64,000 nucleotides of DNA, taken from contig SSNU01000040.1 of the NCBI GenBank assembly GCA_012064415.1, positions 111,514 to 175,513 of the forward strand, written 5' to 3'. The stretch is from Gyrodactylus bullatarudis. Its lineage: Eukaryota > Platyhelminthes > Monogenea > Gyrodactylidea > Gyrodactylidae. This document shows positions 11,501-22,195 of the stretch, in pieces. Below the pieces are notes generated by a model. It was not told the origin of the DNA, made no database searches, and saw nothing but the letters and a program-made list of their open reading frames with translations. Position 1 is the stretch's first letter. Each line of letters starts with the position of its first letter. Both the position numbers and the translations under genes were made by a program.

Positions 11501-13602
11501 GGCTATTTCAATTTATGTTGCCACGAGGGTGAAAATCAGGTAGAAGAACTACTACTACCGGATGTTGAAGAGTTTATACTATTTGTTCCATCCGAGCATA
11601 AATGTCCAAAAAGTTACTATATGCAGGTAGATTATTTTCTTAATTTTTCAGATGCATCAATCTAAAATGGTTTATAAGAGAGGAAATATAGTGGAGAAAA
11701 TGTACATTTGTTACTATCATCATGTCGATAGCCAACTCGAATTGAGCAATAGATCATGGCCGAATGGTAAGTACTTGTTGCCAGTGCCTGATAAGTATAA
11801 ACCAAACTATTATAATGAGACACATACTGCTTTTGCTTTTGGGGATAACCCGGAAGATGGCAATTGGCCCACACTAATCTCATGCCCAGATGGTTTTAAT
11901 GAGACAGTTCATATTTATGAAACTTCCGATAAGAAGAGAAGAGCTTCCATGAGATTCTGCGAGAAAGATTATTTGTAAGAACTATAAAAAATTACTTTAA
12001 CTCCTAGAAGCGTTGAAAACTCAAATCAAACTGAAGTATGGCCGAAAGGAGATTATTGTTTCATGAAACTAATAAACGAGCCATGTTCTACAAACCGTAT
12101 GTGTCTTTTTTAAAATTAAAATTTATATTTTAATTGTTTTAAAAATATTGTAGAAAATTTGATGGTTGTTGGCACTATAAGTCCGTACGAATTAAAACTA
12201 GTCAGTAAAATAACTAGAAGACGTCATTCAGGAAATTGGTTTGAGGAAACTGACACTAAACCTCTTAGTTATAAAGTGTGTTGTGCTATGGAGAGTAGAT
12301 ACTTTACTGAACTACCTTTATTCAATAATGGTAAATACTGGTTCCTCAGAAACCCCAACAATATGAAATGCAGCAGGGTCTCCAACACACATGTCAAGTT
12401 GCAAGACATCCCTTCGTCAATGAAGATATTCCGTTCGAGTATTGGAACCGAGTTGAAAATTTGTGAATACATGCATCTCAATGAAGAAACCTCTGATCGA
12501 TTTTTCAAGATTTCAATCTGGGATATTTGTAAGAAATTCTTCATTAATTATTAGCCACGTGTCAGTGCACTTTTAATGCTCAATGTGACTTGGAGAATGA
12601 TGACACAACTTGCAAATGTAAGGAAGGATTCTTTGGAGATGGCCATAAAAAATGTCATGAAGTAAAAATTGATACTGATGATTGCGCGAATATGTGCAGT
12701 GAAAATGCAAATTGTACCACTGATGATAAAAAGGTATGAGGATAGAAAATTATTTTCCAGATTCCTCGCTGTGAATGTAAAGAAGGATATGCTGGTGATG
12801 GATTTACATGCATAAAATCTTGTGAAAATATAACTTGTAACGAACTGCAAGTATGCCGTGCACTGAATCCAAACGATCCACCAGTTTGCGTCTGTAAGCC
12901 TGGTTATATTGGGACAGGTGGCTCAAAGTGCAATCCAAGTTTAGCTCAAGCAACCTTGGATAATAATATTGAAATTCTATTCGAAAAGTCTTCATGTCTT
13001 GATGATTTCTATGCAAATGATATAAAACAGAAGGATTCAAAATTTTACTACATTTTCTTGATGGACGATACTCAAGTGAGTTGACATTAGTGAATTAACC
13101 TGATGAAAATACTAAATTTAATCTCCTAGATTGATACTCTGGGTTCTTGTGAGGCATTTAGAAGAAGAATTACTGTTCTTCCAGAGAGTCCAAAACTTGA
13201 AAAAATCATTGGAAAAAATTATTCAGATAATTACGAAATCAATTTAAAATCCACTGCTCATACTCGTTATAAGATCCTGCTCAAAGTTTGTCTGAAAGTT
13301 CTCATGTTATAATTTAATAACTGTTTTTATTATACAATAGGATAGAAATATTTATGTCAATGGATTATCAGGAAAATTAAACTTTTACACAAATGCTCTG
13401 ATCATAAAGATTAAGAATGTCGTGCAATTTGATGAGCCGTTTCCTCTTTGGGGTTTAATTGGATCTTTAATTTCAATTGTTATATTCCTTCTCATCGTTA
13501 TTTTGATAACAAAGCCAAACTTGAGAAGAAACTATATGTTCAACAAAGTAAGTTGAGAAATTTTATGCACTAACAAGATAATATTAGTGTTATTTGCAGT
13601 GA
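8519..13602 (+). CDS. large modular Cys-rich ectodomain protein (ApeC-like repeats, EGF domains, one TM helix)
   Basis: Twenty phase-consistent exons give 1388 residues: 8519-8887, 8917-9351, 9450-9648, 9713-9972, 10005-10116, 10176-10466, 10518-10733, 10762-10855, 10920-11002, 11064-11078, 11147-11446, 11481-11626, 11652-11974, 12008-12096, 12154-12528, 12555-12733, 12761-13075, 13130-13285, 13341-13547 and the stop 13600-13602. The protein starts with a hydrophobic signal peptide (FLISLLLSCILW). Then come repeated modules in which a WPxGxY or similar turn (WPPGEYGL, WPSGVYCV, WPNGKYLL, WPKGDYCF) is followed by CPxxF and closed by a CC pair (YCC, LCC, VCC). This order resembles the apextrin C-terminal (ApeC) domain. 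EGF domains follow (12555-12950; CKEGFFGDG, CKEGYAGDG, CKPGYIGTG), then a 200-residue juxtamembrane part and a TM helix (LWGLIGSLISIVIFLLIVIL) with a 14-residue basic tail. Role is unknown; adhesion or innate recognition is a guess. Confidence 0.72.
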
Positions 13603-14686
13603 TTAATTTTAAGATCAAGTATTTATTTGAGTTGAATATGAAAATAAAACTCAAAGAATATGTATACTAGGCTTGGGTGAATTTTTAGTTTTTCTTCTCC
13701 CATAAACATTATGAATAAACGAATTTTACCATGATAAAATGTCTACTCTTACTATTCAGGATTTCAGTGATTGAGTAGTAAGAACTCATTGAAATTACCC
13801 ATCGATTGGGGCTCTAGTGGTAATCCTCACAACGTGAAATAGGAAAAAAGGGGGTCTGATATACGATGACTCAGTTAGAAAGAGTATGACGTAGTTGTTT
13901 GGCTTGGTAAATAGAGGGGTCTCTCTCAATTGTGAAAACGACTTTTCGTATATATTTTCCAAAAATATTGAAATGAGTTTAAAAAATAAGAAGTGGGGTT
14001 TAATCACGGTTTAAACTGTCACAAGGCAATATTTTGGAATGGAAATTACGCAGCTGACTCAACTTTTGATTCTGCATCGAATGGTGTTCAATTCAATGAG
14101 CTAAGATAAAAAATAGTGAACTCTGTTGTTTTAAGAGATATGAATTAGAAAATTATTCTGGTAATAGAAGGATAGACATAGGTGACATGTTCAAATTTTC
14201 AACACATTTGAACTTGAAATGAGAGAGATAGAAGCACTCAAAGTGGATAGACTTAGGGAGAAAAAATATTAAATTCATCTCATTATTCATTAGTAAAGAG
14301 GTTAAAATATTTTAGTCAGATCCTCTTCTTTATATACTTTTTTTAGGAAGTTCACTGTAAAATAAAAATATCATAATCTCCAAAAGTAGCAAAACTGTAA
14401 AAAAAGGGTAGAAAAGCTTACATAGCCCAAGACATGCCTCAATATGAAAAGATGCTTAAAATCCAAAGATCTATGAGGAAAATCGGCACAAAAATGAGTT
14501 TAAAATGAGTTTCACCCTAGTCTAATGTGTACCATAGTTTCTAACTGAATAGTAAGTGTACAAATAAATTAATCATCATCTCTTTAGAATTTATTCGATT
14601 ACAATACTGATCAAGAAATTCTGTGTTCAGGCGAATGAAATTTGGATTATTCAGCAAGGGCCTTTTTAATGATGCTTCGATTGAAT
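13603..14686. other. intergenic, nothing recognised
   Basis: A 1.08-kb convergent spacer between the ectodomain gene (+) and the DUF4200 gene (-). Frames here are short. The 70-codon minus-strand frame at 13795-14007 has no family resemblance and ends inside low-complexity sequence. No RNA gene or repeat was identified. Confidence 0.55.
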
Positions 14687-15564
14687 TCAATGAAATTCTG
14701 TATAAATGAATTTTGATAAATAAAACTGTATTACCTGAATGAATTTTAATTTCAAATCAAAACTTGTTATTGTATTTGGGTTATAATTGGGTTTGCAAAT
14801 TTTGTTCAAGTTGTGAATAATCCTTAATATGCTGGCGAATTCAAAGAATTGTTCTTGTATATTGTTCAGAATAATTCGTCGACGTTCTCTATTCAACTCT
14901 ACAAAATGACAGTATAATTGAGATTCTTCATTTATTGCTGATAGTATTGCCGAGGCATTGATAAGTTCAAGATTTTGGTTTTGAACTATATCATGATACT
15001 CCTTTTCAAGGCCCTCTAGCTTTCTTGGCTTCGTTTCAATTTCTCTTAGCAGGAACCCTTTCGAAATTTTCAAGCTGTGATATTTAAAGATGAGTCCATA
15101 TATTGTGTTATCGGATTGTTTCACGTAATCTTGCGGTAGCATATTTAAAACATTTAAAAAATATGTTCGAATATAGTCATTTTTGCTAGTTGCCTTCGAT
15201 AATATTTCGATTCTACATCATTATTAAAAAGTTTTCTCGCTCACTTTTCCTTAAGATCTTCCAAGTTTTTATTGGCATTCTGCAAATTATCTGAATCATG
15301 ATTTAGTTTTATAATTTCTTCAGCCAACTTTTTCCTGGATTGTTGTCGCTTTTTGGAATTTTCATAAACGAAATTCTTAAAATTCTTAAATTCACTATCT
15401 AGTTGTTGTTGAGCAAGTGATAGATTGTAATTTCTTTTCTTGTTCATAATATAAAACTCTCTGAATTCTTCTCTGGCAATCTCAAGGGATTTTCGCGTTT
15501 CATTAACCTCATTGCCAATCAAGTCAATTTCTGTGATGTCAGAAAATTTTAAATTTAAGCTCAT
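14687..15564 (-). CDS. DUF4200 coiled-coil protein, CCDC42/CFAP73-like
   Basis: Two exons on the minus strand, 15564-15245 and 15185-14687, joined across a 59-nt intron (gtgagc...actag) in phase 2, give 272 residues. The first half is a long charged coiled coil containing the DUF4200 pattern: REEFREFYIMNKKR, then LDSEFKNFKNFVYENSKKRQQSRKK, which parallels the KxxFxKFLxENxxKRxRA core of CCDC42, CFAP73 and CFAP100. The second half is a helical C-terminal domain. Length is close to CCDC42 and CFAP73 (about 310 aa). In those families the protein acts in the axoneme (modifier of inner arms) or in sperm flagellum assembly. Which paralogue this is cannot be decided by eye. It supports the presence of motile cilia, together with the dynein gene at the right end. 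Confidence 0.6.
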
Positions 15565-16678
15565 TCAGTAATTTATAAATGTGAAGAAAAATTCATTAAA
15601 AGTAAATATTTATAGTAATAAGACTGAGGTGGTGATGCAAGGAGGTTCTGGTTAAACCAGAGAATAGTTTTGCCTCCCACTTAAGATTCTCTTTCCAAGT
15701 TTACTTGGAATCATGTTGGCCATTTTATTATACATTATTATATACAATAATAATCTATGGCTATGAAAACTCATCGTATATTCTTATAAAATAAATCAAA
15801 ATATGAGGGGAAAAATATTTTATAGTATAGTTCAAAAGAGGCTTGAAAATCATATAAGAATGTTAAAATGTAAGAGACCAGCCTTTCGTTCGATTTACTC
15901 AATTATGTTTACGCACAAAATGTATAAGGAATGATTTAACTTGTTTTTAAAAAGGATAAAATTAGCTGCATAATTTTGAGGAAAAAAATCATCAAGCATA
16001 CAAATATAAAAATGTAGTAGCAGTGCTCTCAACTTGGAAACTAAAACTATAAACAAAAAATTTTGTACTCACGTGAATATAAAGTGATTTTGCATAGCTT
16101 GATTTGAGCTTTGCTATTCCTGCAATGTGATAGGTTTAAGAAAATATTAAGGCAGCTGTGAATAACACTGGTAAACTCTTTTAATCACGCTTGACTTGAA
16201 AAATCTCGATATAATTGGCTTAAAGGGCAGAAGAAAAAACATTTTAAAACTAGTTTCTCATATATGTGTTGATTATTTTCAAAAATGGATGAATCTGAAG
16301 AACCTAACACTGATAAGAAATTTCGAAAAGATTTTTGTCCATTTGAATATGGATTCAACAAGAGTTTTAAGTGAGTTCAAATTACCTTTATTAAAAATTT
16401 TTATCAAATACATTGGGTTGATAAAGATATTGATCAAAAATTAAGGTGTTAAAGATGTGGGTGTGATAAAATATTTTCATACTGTAGTTAACTCTTGAAT
16501 CAAGAGTCTTGATGGTCAATAATCAATTCAAAGAACTAATTTCGTTGAAAATTTTTTCATTTTCTTTTTGAAAATATTTTTAATAGTTTACATCCGTTCC
16601 ATATAGATGATAGATGATATATATATTAGGAAATTTTTCATATTTTCGTAAAATTGCTTATAGATAGACAAATCAAAC
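15565..16678. other. intergenic with paired palindromes; possible alternative first exon
   Basis: The divergent spacer between the DUF4200 gene and the zinc transporter. It holds a compact set of nested palindromes at 15641-15708 (reported as a finding) and, at 16285-16370, a short ATG-initiated exon-like frame that ends at a GTGAGT donor in phase 2. The latter could be an alternative first exon of the transporter. Otherwise the sequence is AT-rich and featureless. Confidence 0.45.
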
Positions 16679-19600
16679 ATGAGCTATGGCTACAACCAAG
16701 AACAGGATTTCTTGCCTAAAGTTCATGACATTCCTGATGTTAGGATAATTAATAATAAGAACGAGTATGAATGAATTCAATTTATTTTTTCAATAGATCA
16801 AAATCAGAAGAACCAGCTAGTCTGGCTGAATTCGCGCATTGTCATGACACAGATGACGAACATGAGAATGCCAAAACAAGAAAAGAAGCTAAAAAGAAAC
16901 TCATCACTGCCTCAATTTTGATATTCTTCTTTATGATTGGAGAAATCATAGGAGGTTATTTGGCAGATAGCCTCGCTATCATGACGGATGCAGCTCATTT
17001 GTTAACTGATTTTGCTTCCTTTATGATAAGCTTAGTCTCAATATATCTAGTTTCCCGACCGACATCGAGGAAAATGAGTTTTGGATGGTATAGAGCTGGT
17101 GAGTGACGAAAATAAAATGATATTTACAAGATAAGATTTTAAAAAATTAGTCACTTTGTTTCAAAGTTTGAGTAAGCCGAATAAAATCAATCAATGTTGA
17201 GATTAAAAGGTAATTCTCGGTAAATCTTCAAGTTAAACAATGAAAATGGTCTCTTTTTACTTCAAAAAAGGGGGATTGAGTTCATTGGTATGAAGGAAAT
17301 TAATAATAATAATAATATTTATTAAACAATACATGTGTTATCTATATAAACATTAAATAGATTCTTCAGTTTTGTGGAAATTTTTAAATTATAAAGTTTT
17401 TTAAATTCTTTTTTAAATTCATCATTATCAAGAGTTTTCATCTTATGATTAAGTTTTTTAAATATGTTTTTGGCTTTGTTGAAAATTGATAGCATTTTTG
17501 CCATATTCAGGAACATTGGAGCGTAGGCCTTGACGATTGGAGTTAGCCAGGGGTGAGAGTTTGATTAGGGTAATTGTTTTGAGTTCTCTTCTTAGCCACA
17601 AGGAGTTCTTCGTGGATTTCATTTCAGTTTGGTATGTTGATGACAAAAGGCGCGTAAATCTGTTGCATGCAGTTTGTATTTTTTTAGACCATTTGTCACA
17701 TTCAGGGTTCCAGATTGCAGAACAGTATTCAATTACTGGTCTAGCATAAACTTTGAATAAAAGTAGTTTCATGCTGTCGATTTTGATGCATTTGTGGATG
17801 TGGATGAGCCGGCCAATGAATTTTTTAATAATTTCTTTATAGTGATCAACAAAATCAAGTTTCCATGAATAAGTAATCCCAAGGTCCTTAATTGTAGTTT
17901 TAGGGTGAATTTTATTTTGGTTGATGTAGATATTTAAATCAGTGATCCTTGATTCATTTGGAGTCGAGTAGAATGATTTTTCTATGTTAGGGGACAATCC
18001 AAAGCTCATTAATTTGTTGATGATAGTTGATATTTCTGAATTTATAATATTTGTGTTATAGGTACCATCAAAATCAAAGACTATTTTAAAGTCGTCAGCA
18101 TATTTAAAAATTTTGAATGAGGAAGGTTGAATATCAGCAAATACAATATTGAAAAGTAGAGGTCCAACTCTGGATCCTTGAGGGACTCCTGATTTGATTA
18201 TTTGACTATATGATCTTTGGCCATTGCATTCGACAAATTGATTCCTATTGATGAGATAGTTTTCGAGATAGTTTAAAAGTTTACAGCAGATACCTTGTTT
18301 ATGACAGGCTTCAAGTATAGTTGGGAAGTAGACTTTATCAAAGGCCTTACTAAGGTCAATGTATACAACAACTATTTTTTTCTTTTTGCTTTTTAAGCAT
18401 GAGATGTAGCTTAGAAATTGATAAAGATTAGTTTCACATGATTTACCCCTACAGAAGCCATGTTGATTGGGGTCAATTATGTTAATGTTTACAGTTTTCC
18501 TTATTTGAATAAACAGGAAGGAATCAATGATTCTCATGAGTGTTGACTGTAACGAGATAGGTCTGAATTCATTTGAGTCTTTTTTAGGAAGAGGAATAAC
18601 TTTTGTTGCAAGGAAATCTTTTGGAATAAAATTTTCATCAAAGGATTTTTTAAATAGATTATATATGTTATTTAGGAATGTGCAGTGACCATTGAGCAAT
18701 ATATTTATGCTAATATTGTAGATGTCTCGTCGATTCTTGAATTTAAGTTTTGAAAGCATATTGAAGAATTGAGTATATGACATAAAATTGTAATTAATCT
18801 CATCTCCGCAACTTGGGTTGTGTCTAAGATTGTTAGGGTTGAACTGGGGTGATGCATTGAAGACATTGATGAACTTTTCTTGGATGGTGTCAGGGTTTTC
18901 TTTGATACTATGAACGTTTTTATTGGAGAATTTAAAGTATTTGTTCAATTGTTGGTAACCAATTTTGGGTCTTTGTTTAATTTCATTCTTTAGGTTCTTC
19001 TCAATACGAGCATAAGTCATTGATGTTAGAGATGATATTTGATTTTGTGTGTTGATTAGTAATCTTCTTCCATCAGTAACTGAACAGCAGTATTTGAGTT
19101 TGTTTTCAAGACGATTATTTAGTTTTAATTCGAGATGGTCAATGTTTCTTCTACGCTTTTTAATAGTAGCAATATTATACATTCTATTATAGTAATCAAT
19201 GATGTTGTTTGCGTTGATGTAATTCTCGGGCATAATTGTTATTGTTTTGAAGACGTTGTAGTCAGTAAAATCATAGAAAGAATATTCATTATTCGAAGGC
19301 ATTGAATTTTCTGTGAGGTGTGTATCAATAATGCAGAAAATTCCTAAGTGATCTTTGTTGTGATATATATTTTGAGTTTCAACATAGAATGACAGAGTTG
19401 TGGCATTTAGAAATATACAGTCAAGAATATTTTGGCCTCGTGTTGGTGTCGATACTATTTGTTTTAGATTGAAAGATTGTAGTAGTATACCAATATCAGA
19501 GTTTGGGTTGTTCCAGTTTTCATTAGGCATGTTAATGTCTCCCAGAAAAATTAAGTCATCATCAAGGGTTAAGTTTTCATCTATAATGTTAGCAAGTTCT

Positions 19601-21487
19601 ATATCAGTTTGGGAGTTTGTATTAGGTTTTCTGTATAAAAGAGCAATATATATCGATTTGGAACTTCCTATTTTGTTAGCTTTAACGATGAGGAATTCGT
19701 TTCCATGAAAGCTGAATTTGTTTGTTGATGATATTTGTATTGTATTTTTATAATAGTAAATCAGGACACCTCCGTGGGGATCATCAGTTCTGTCAGATCG
19801 AATAACACCAAAGTCTTCAATGTGTAGGCTGTTAGGTATATTTTTATTTGAGAGCCAGGTTTCGGTAAAACAATAGAAGTCATATCTAGTATTAATTAGA
19901 TGTATCCGTAACTGATGAAAAGAAGAGAATAATGAGCGAATGTTTTGGAGAAAAAAGGAGAATTGGAGTCTTGATTGATTCGTCGTCATTGGATTTGTAT
20001 GAAATTTGTAATTACGAGGTAAATGAGTTGTCAAGGCCTTCTTCTGTACATGTGTTGTTAATTGGGGGTTATTATTTACATAAGGAGACACAATTAATAT
20101 ATTGGCAAATTCCAAACTTTATATATAGTATTGCTACAAAAAAGTATTATTCAAATCCATTAGGTGCCGATGGACACTTTTCAATATTTTCGGACCTTTG
20201 TAACTCTATAAGTTGAAGCCTACGATGTAAATGCGCATTATTTTTGGCCAGATAATTTATTTGAGCGATAATATTAAAATTAGTATTTTAATAATTTTTA
20301 AGGCTTTACTCATGGCTAACTTGATTTGATGCTTCTTATAACTTGATATAAACTTATTTTAGAGATTATGGGAGCATTATTATCAGTTCTTATGATATGG
20401 CTAGTCACTGGAATTTTAGTATATCTTGCAATCCTGAGATTTATGAAGAAAGACTTTCATGTGGATGGAAAAATTATGTTCATAACATCATCCCTCGCTG
20501 TTATTGTTAATGTTATGTGAGTTGGACTTGTCCAAGTTTATTCAGGATTTGAAATTAACTTTAAATTATGGTAAATAATTTTTATATTCATGCTAAAACT
20601 TATTTTCTCAAGTGATAAAAATGAAAAATAAATATTTTCCTGTAGAATGATAATTGTCTTGCAACAATATGGCCATGGACATTCACATGGCTTGGGGGAT
20701 AGTTCCTCTCATCAGCATAGCCATGATAACGAAAAGAATGTCAAAGATAAAAGCAAAAAGTCCGAAAACATTAATGTTAAAGCAGCTTTAATTCATGTTA
20801 TTGGAGATCTTATACAATCAATTGGTGTCATGATTGCTGGCCTAATAATTTATATTAACGTAAGTGAGATAAAACTTTCTCTTATTGATTAATGATCATT
20901 GATTGTATCTAAGAAGAAATTGAAATCTAGTAAGCAGAACTGAATGAGAAACCAAAAATAATAGAAGATTCCCAATCATTATTATTCAAATCAGATGAAA
21001 TACTTACTTACTCAACTTACACAAAAATAATTATTGCTTTTTCCATCTAGCCAGAAAATAAAATTGCAGATCCAATTTGTACATTTTTATTTTCAATTCT
21101 GGTTCTTATTACAACAATCCATATATTAAAAGACACCTTGAATGTTCTGATGGAGGGTGCACCAAAGGGATTGGATTTCAATGAAGTCAAAAAGTCCCTC
21201 TATAAGATTCCTGGTGTTGTTGAAATTCACAATTTACGTATGTGGTCAATAACTGTCAATATGATAGCGATTTCAGTTCATCTAGTAGTCGGTAAATTAA
21301 ATCTTTCCATTCAGTAAAAAGTTTAAATAATTTGCTCCCATTAGATCCTAGTTCTAATTCGAGTTCTATTCTTAATGAGGCAAATAAAATTCTTCGTAAC
21401 CAGTACAAAATTCGGGAGGTCACGGTTCAACTTGAAGAGTACTCAATACAAATGAGCAATTGTGAAAAATGCAAAGGCGACATCTGA
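16679..21487 (+). CDS. SLC30A: zinc transporter of the SLC30 (ZnT2/3/4/8-like) family
   Basis: Exons 16679-16764, 16797-17098, 20363-20516, 20646-20859, 21051-21291 and 21345-21487 join in phase to 379 residues. The protein exports Zn2+ from cytosol into vesicles or out of the cell in exchange for protons. Six TM segments are visible: ITASILIFFFMIGEIIGGY begins TM1, TM2 carries the metal-site HxxxD (AHLLTD), and TM5 carries HxxxD (HVIGD). Between TM4 and TM5 is a His-rich loop (HGHSHG, HQHSHD). A C-terminal cation-efflux domain follows (VHNLRMW-like: IHNLRMWSI) with a final CEKCKGD. Length and loop match vesicular ZnT2/3/8. Intron 2 (17099-20362) is enlarged by an antisense LINE. The first intron is only 32 nt. 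Confidence 0.9.
17299..20250 (-). mobile_element. non-LTR (LINE-type) retrotransposon, antisense in SLC30 intron 2
   Basis: One minus-strand frame (20115-17458, 885 codons) encodes an APE-type endonuclease followed by reverse transcriptase. Endonuclease marks include QNIRSL, TETWLS, GGVLIYYY, LLYRKPN, FLGDINMP and DHLGIF; RT marks include IPLPKKDSNEFRPIS, YIDLSKAFDKV, GVPQGSRVGPLLFN and the catalytic YADDFK. The order places it in the Jockey/CR1-like group, but the clade is not certain. No ORF1 or gag-like frame is present, so the copy is probably 5'-truncated. The 3' end (low plus coordinates) finishes in an (ATT)n-type tail near 17300. The frame ends early at 17458 while an overlapping frame (17516-17322) continues with a Lys-rich tail, suggesting a recent frameshift near 17500. 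I could not identify target-site duplications, so the boundaries are approximate. Confidence 0.88.
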
Positions 21488-22195
21488 ATCAAACAATCGA
21501 AATGGAAGAGACATTGAAAAAATCGTGTACATTTTACAATTATTAAATAGACTAAAATAATAAAATTTTCTTGTATAACATGTTCTAAATTTCTATTATT
21601 GGGTTCTGAACTCATGGGGGAAGGTTTTAAATGTCTGTTTTATTAATTCACTTAAAATTAAAGTTTGCAGTAGACCAGAGAATAAAAAATAAATGCAATA
21701 GCATTGAATCACATTTATTTCATCCATAGAACCACTCCTAACTAATCACTGATTAGTAATAATTGATAAATTCATTTATTTATTACATTGGAAAAATTCA
21801 TGTTGATTGAGCCTGAGCGTAAATCTCTTAGAGTTTTTTCATTTTCAACTAACTAATGAAAATTAATATTTGCAAAGAATTTTAGTTTTTAATTTAATGT
21901 ATTTTTCAAAACATATCGATAAGAAAATAAAACAAAAGGATGGCTAACATATAAAAGATGAACTTATCAATCAAAAATAGTCATAATTAATATTTTTAGT
22001 TGAAATACAGAATTCTCTTTGTAGATCAAAACGATCAAATATTTAATTTTCTATTACGCATATTGTAAGCAATATTTGTTGTGACACTGGAGAATTATCA
22101 TGACATTCATGGATAACACAAATATTATCTGTTTTTCATTGGTTAATTGAATAATATTGTTTGAACGAATTTTCTTACACAAATCACTTGAGAAA
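21488..22195. other. intergenic, nothing recognised
   Basis: A 0.7-kb AT-rich spacer between two plus-strand transporter genes; it should hold the SLC30 3' UTR and the SLC6 promoter. AATAAA-type hexamers occur (for example near 21687), but no gene or mobile-element signature is seen. Confidence 0.5.

Noticed and set aside
13801..13880. tRNA-like start (GGGGCTCTAGTGGTAAT) that resembles an A box
   Set aside because: No B box, no anticodon arm and no acceptor-stem complement within 90 nt.
16196..16444. 82-codon plus-strand frame upstream of the zinc transporter
   Set aside because: Starts with a non-ATG codon and has no family resemblance; the alternative-first-exon reading in another frame is more plausible.
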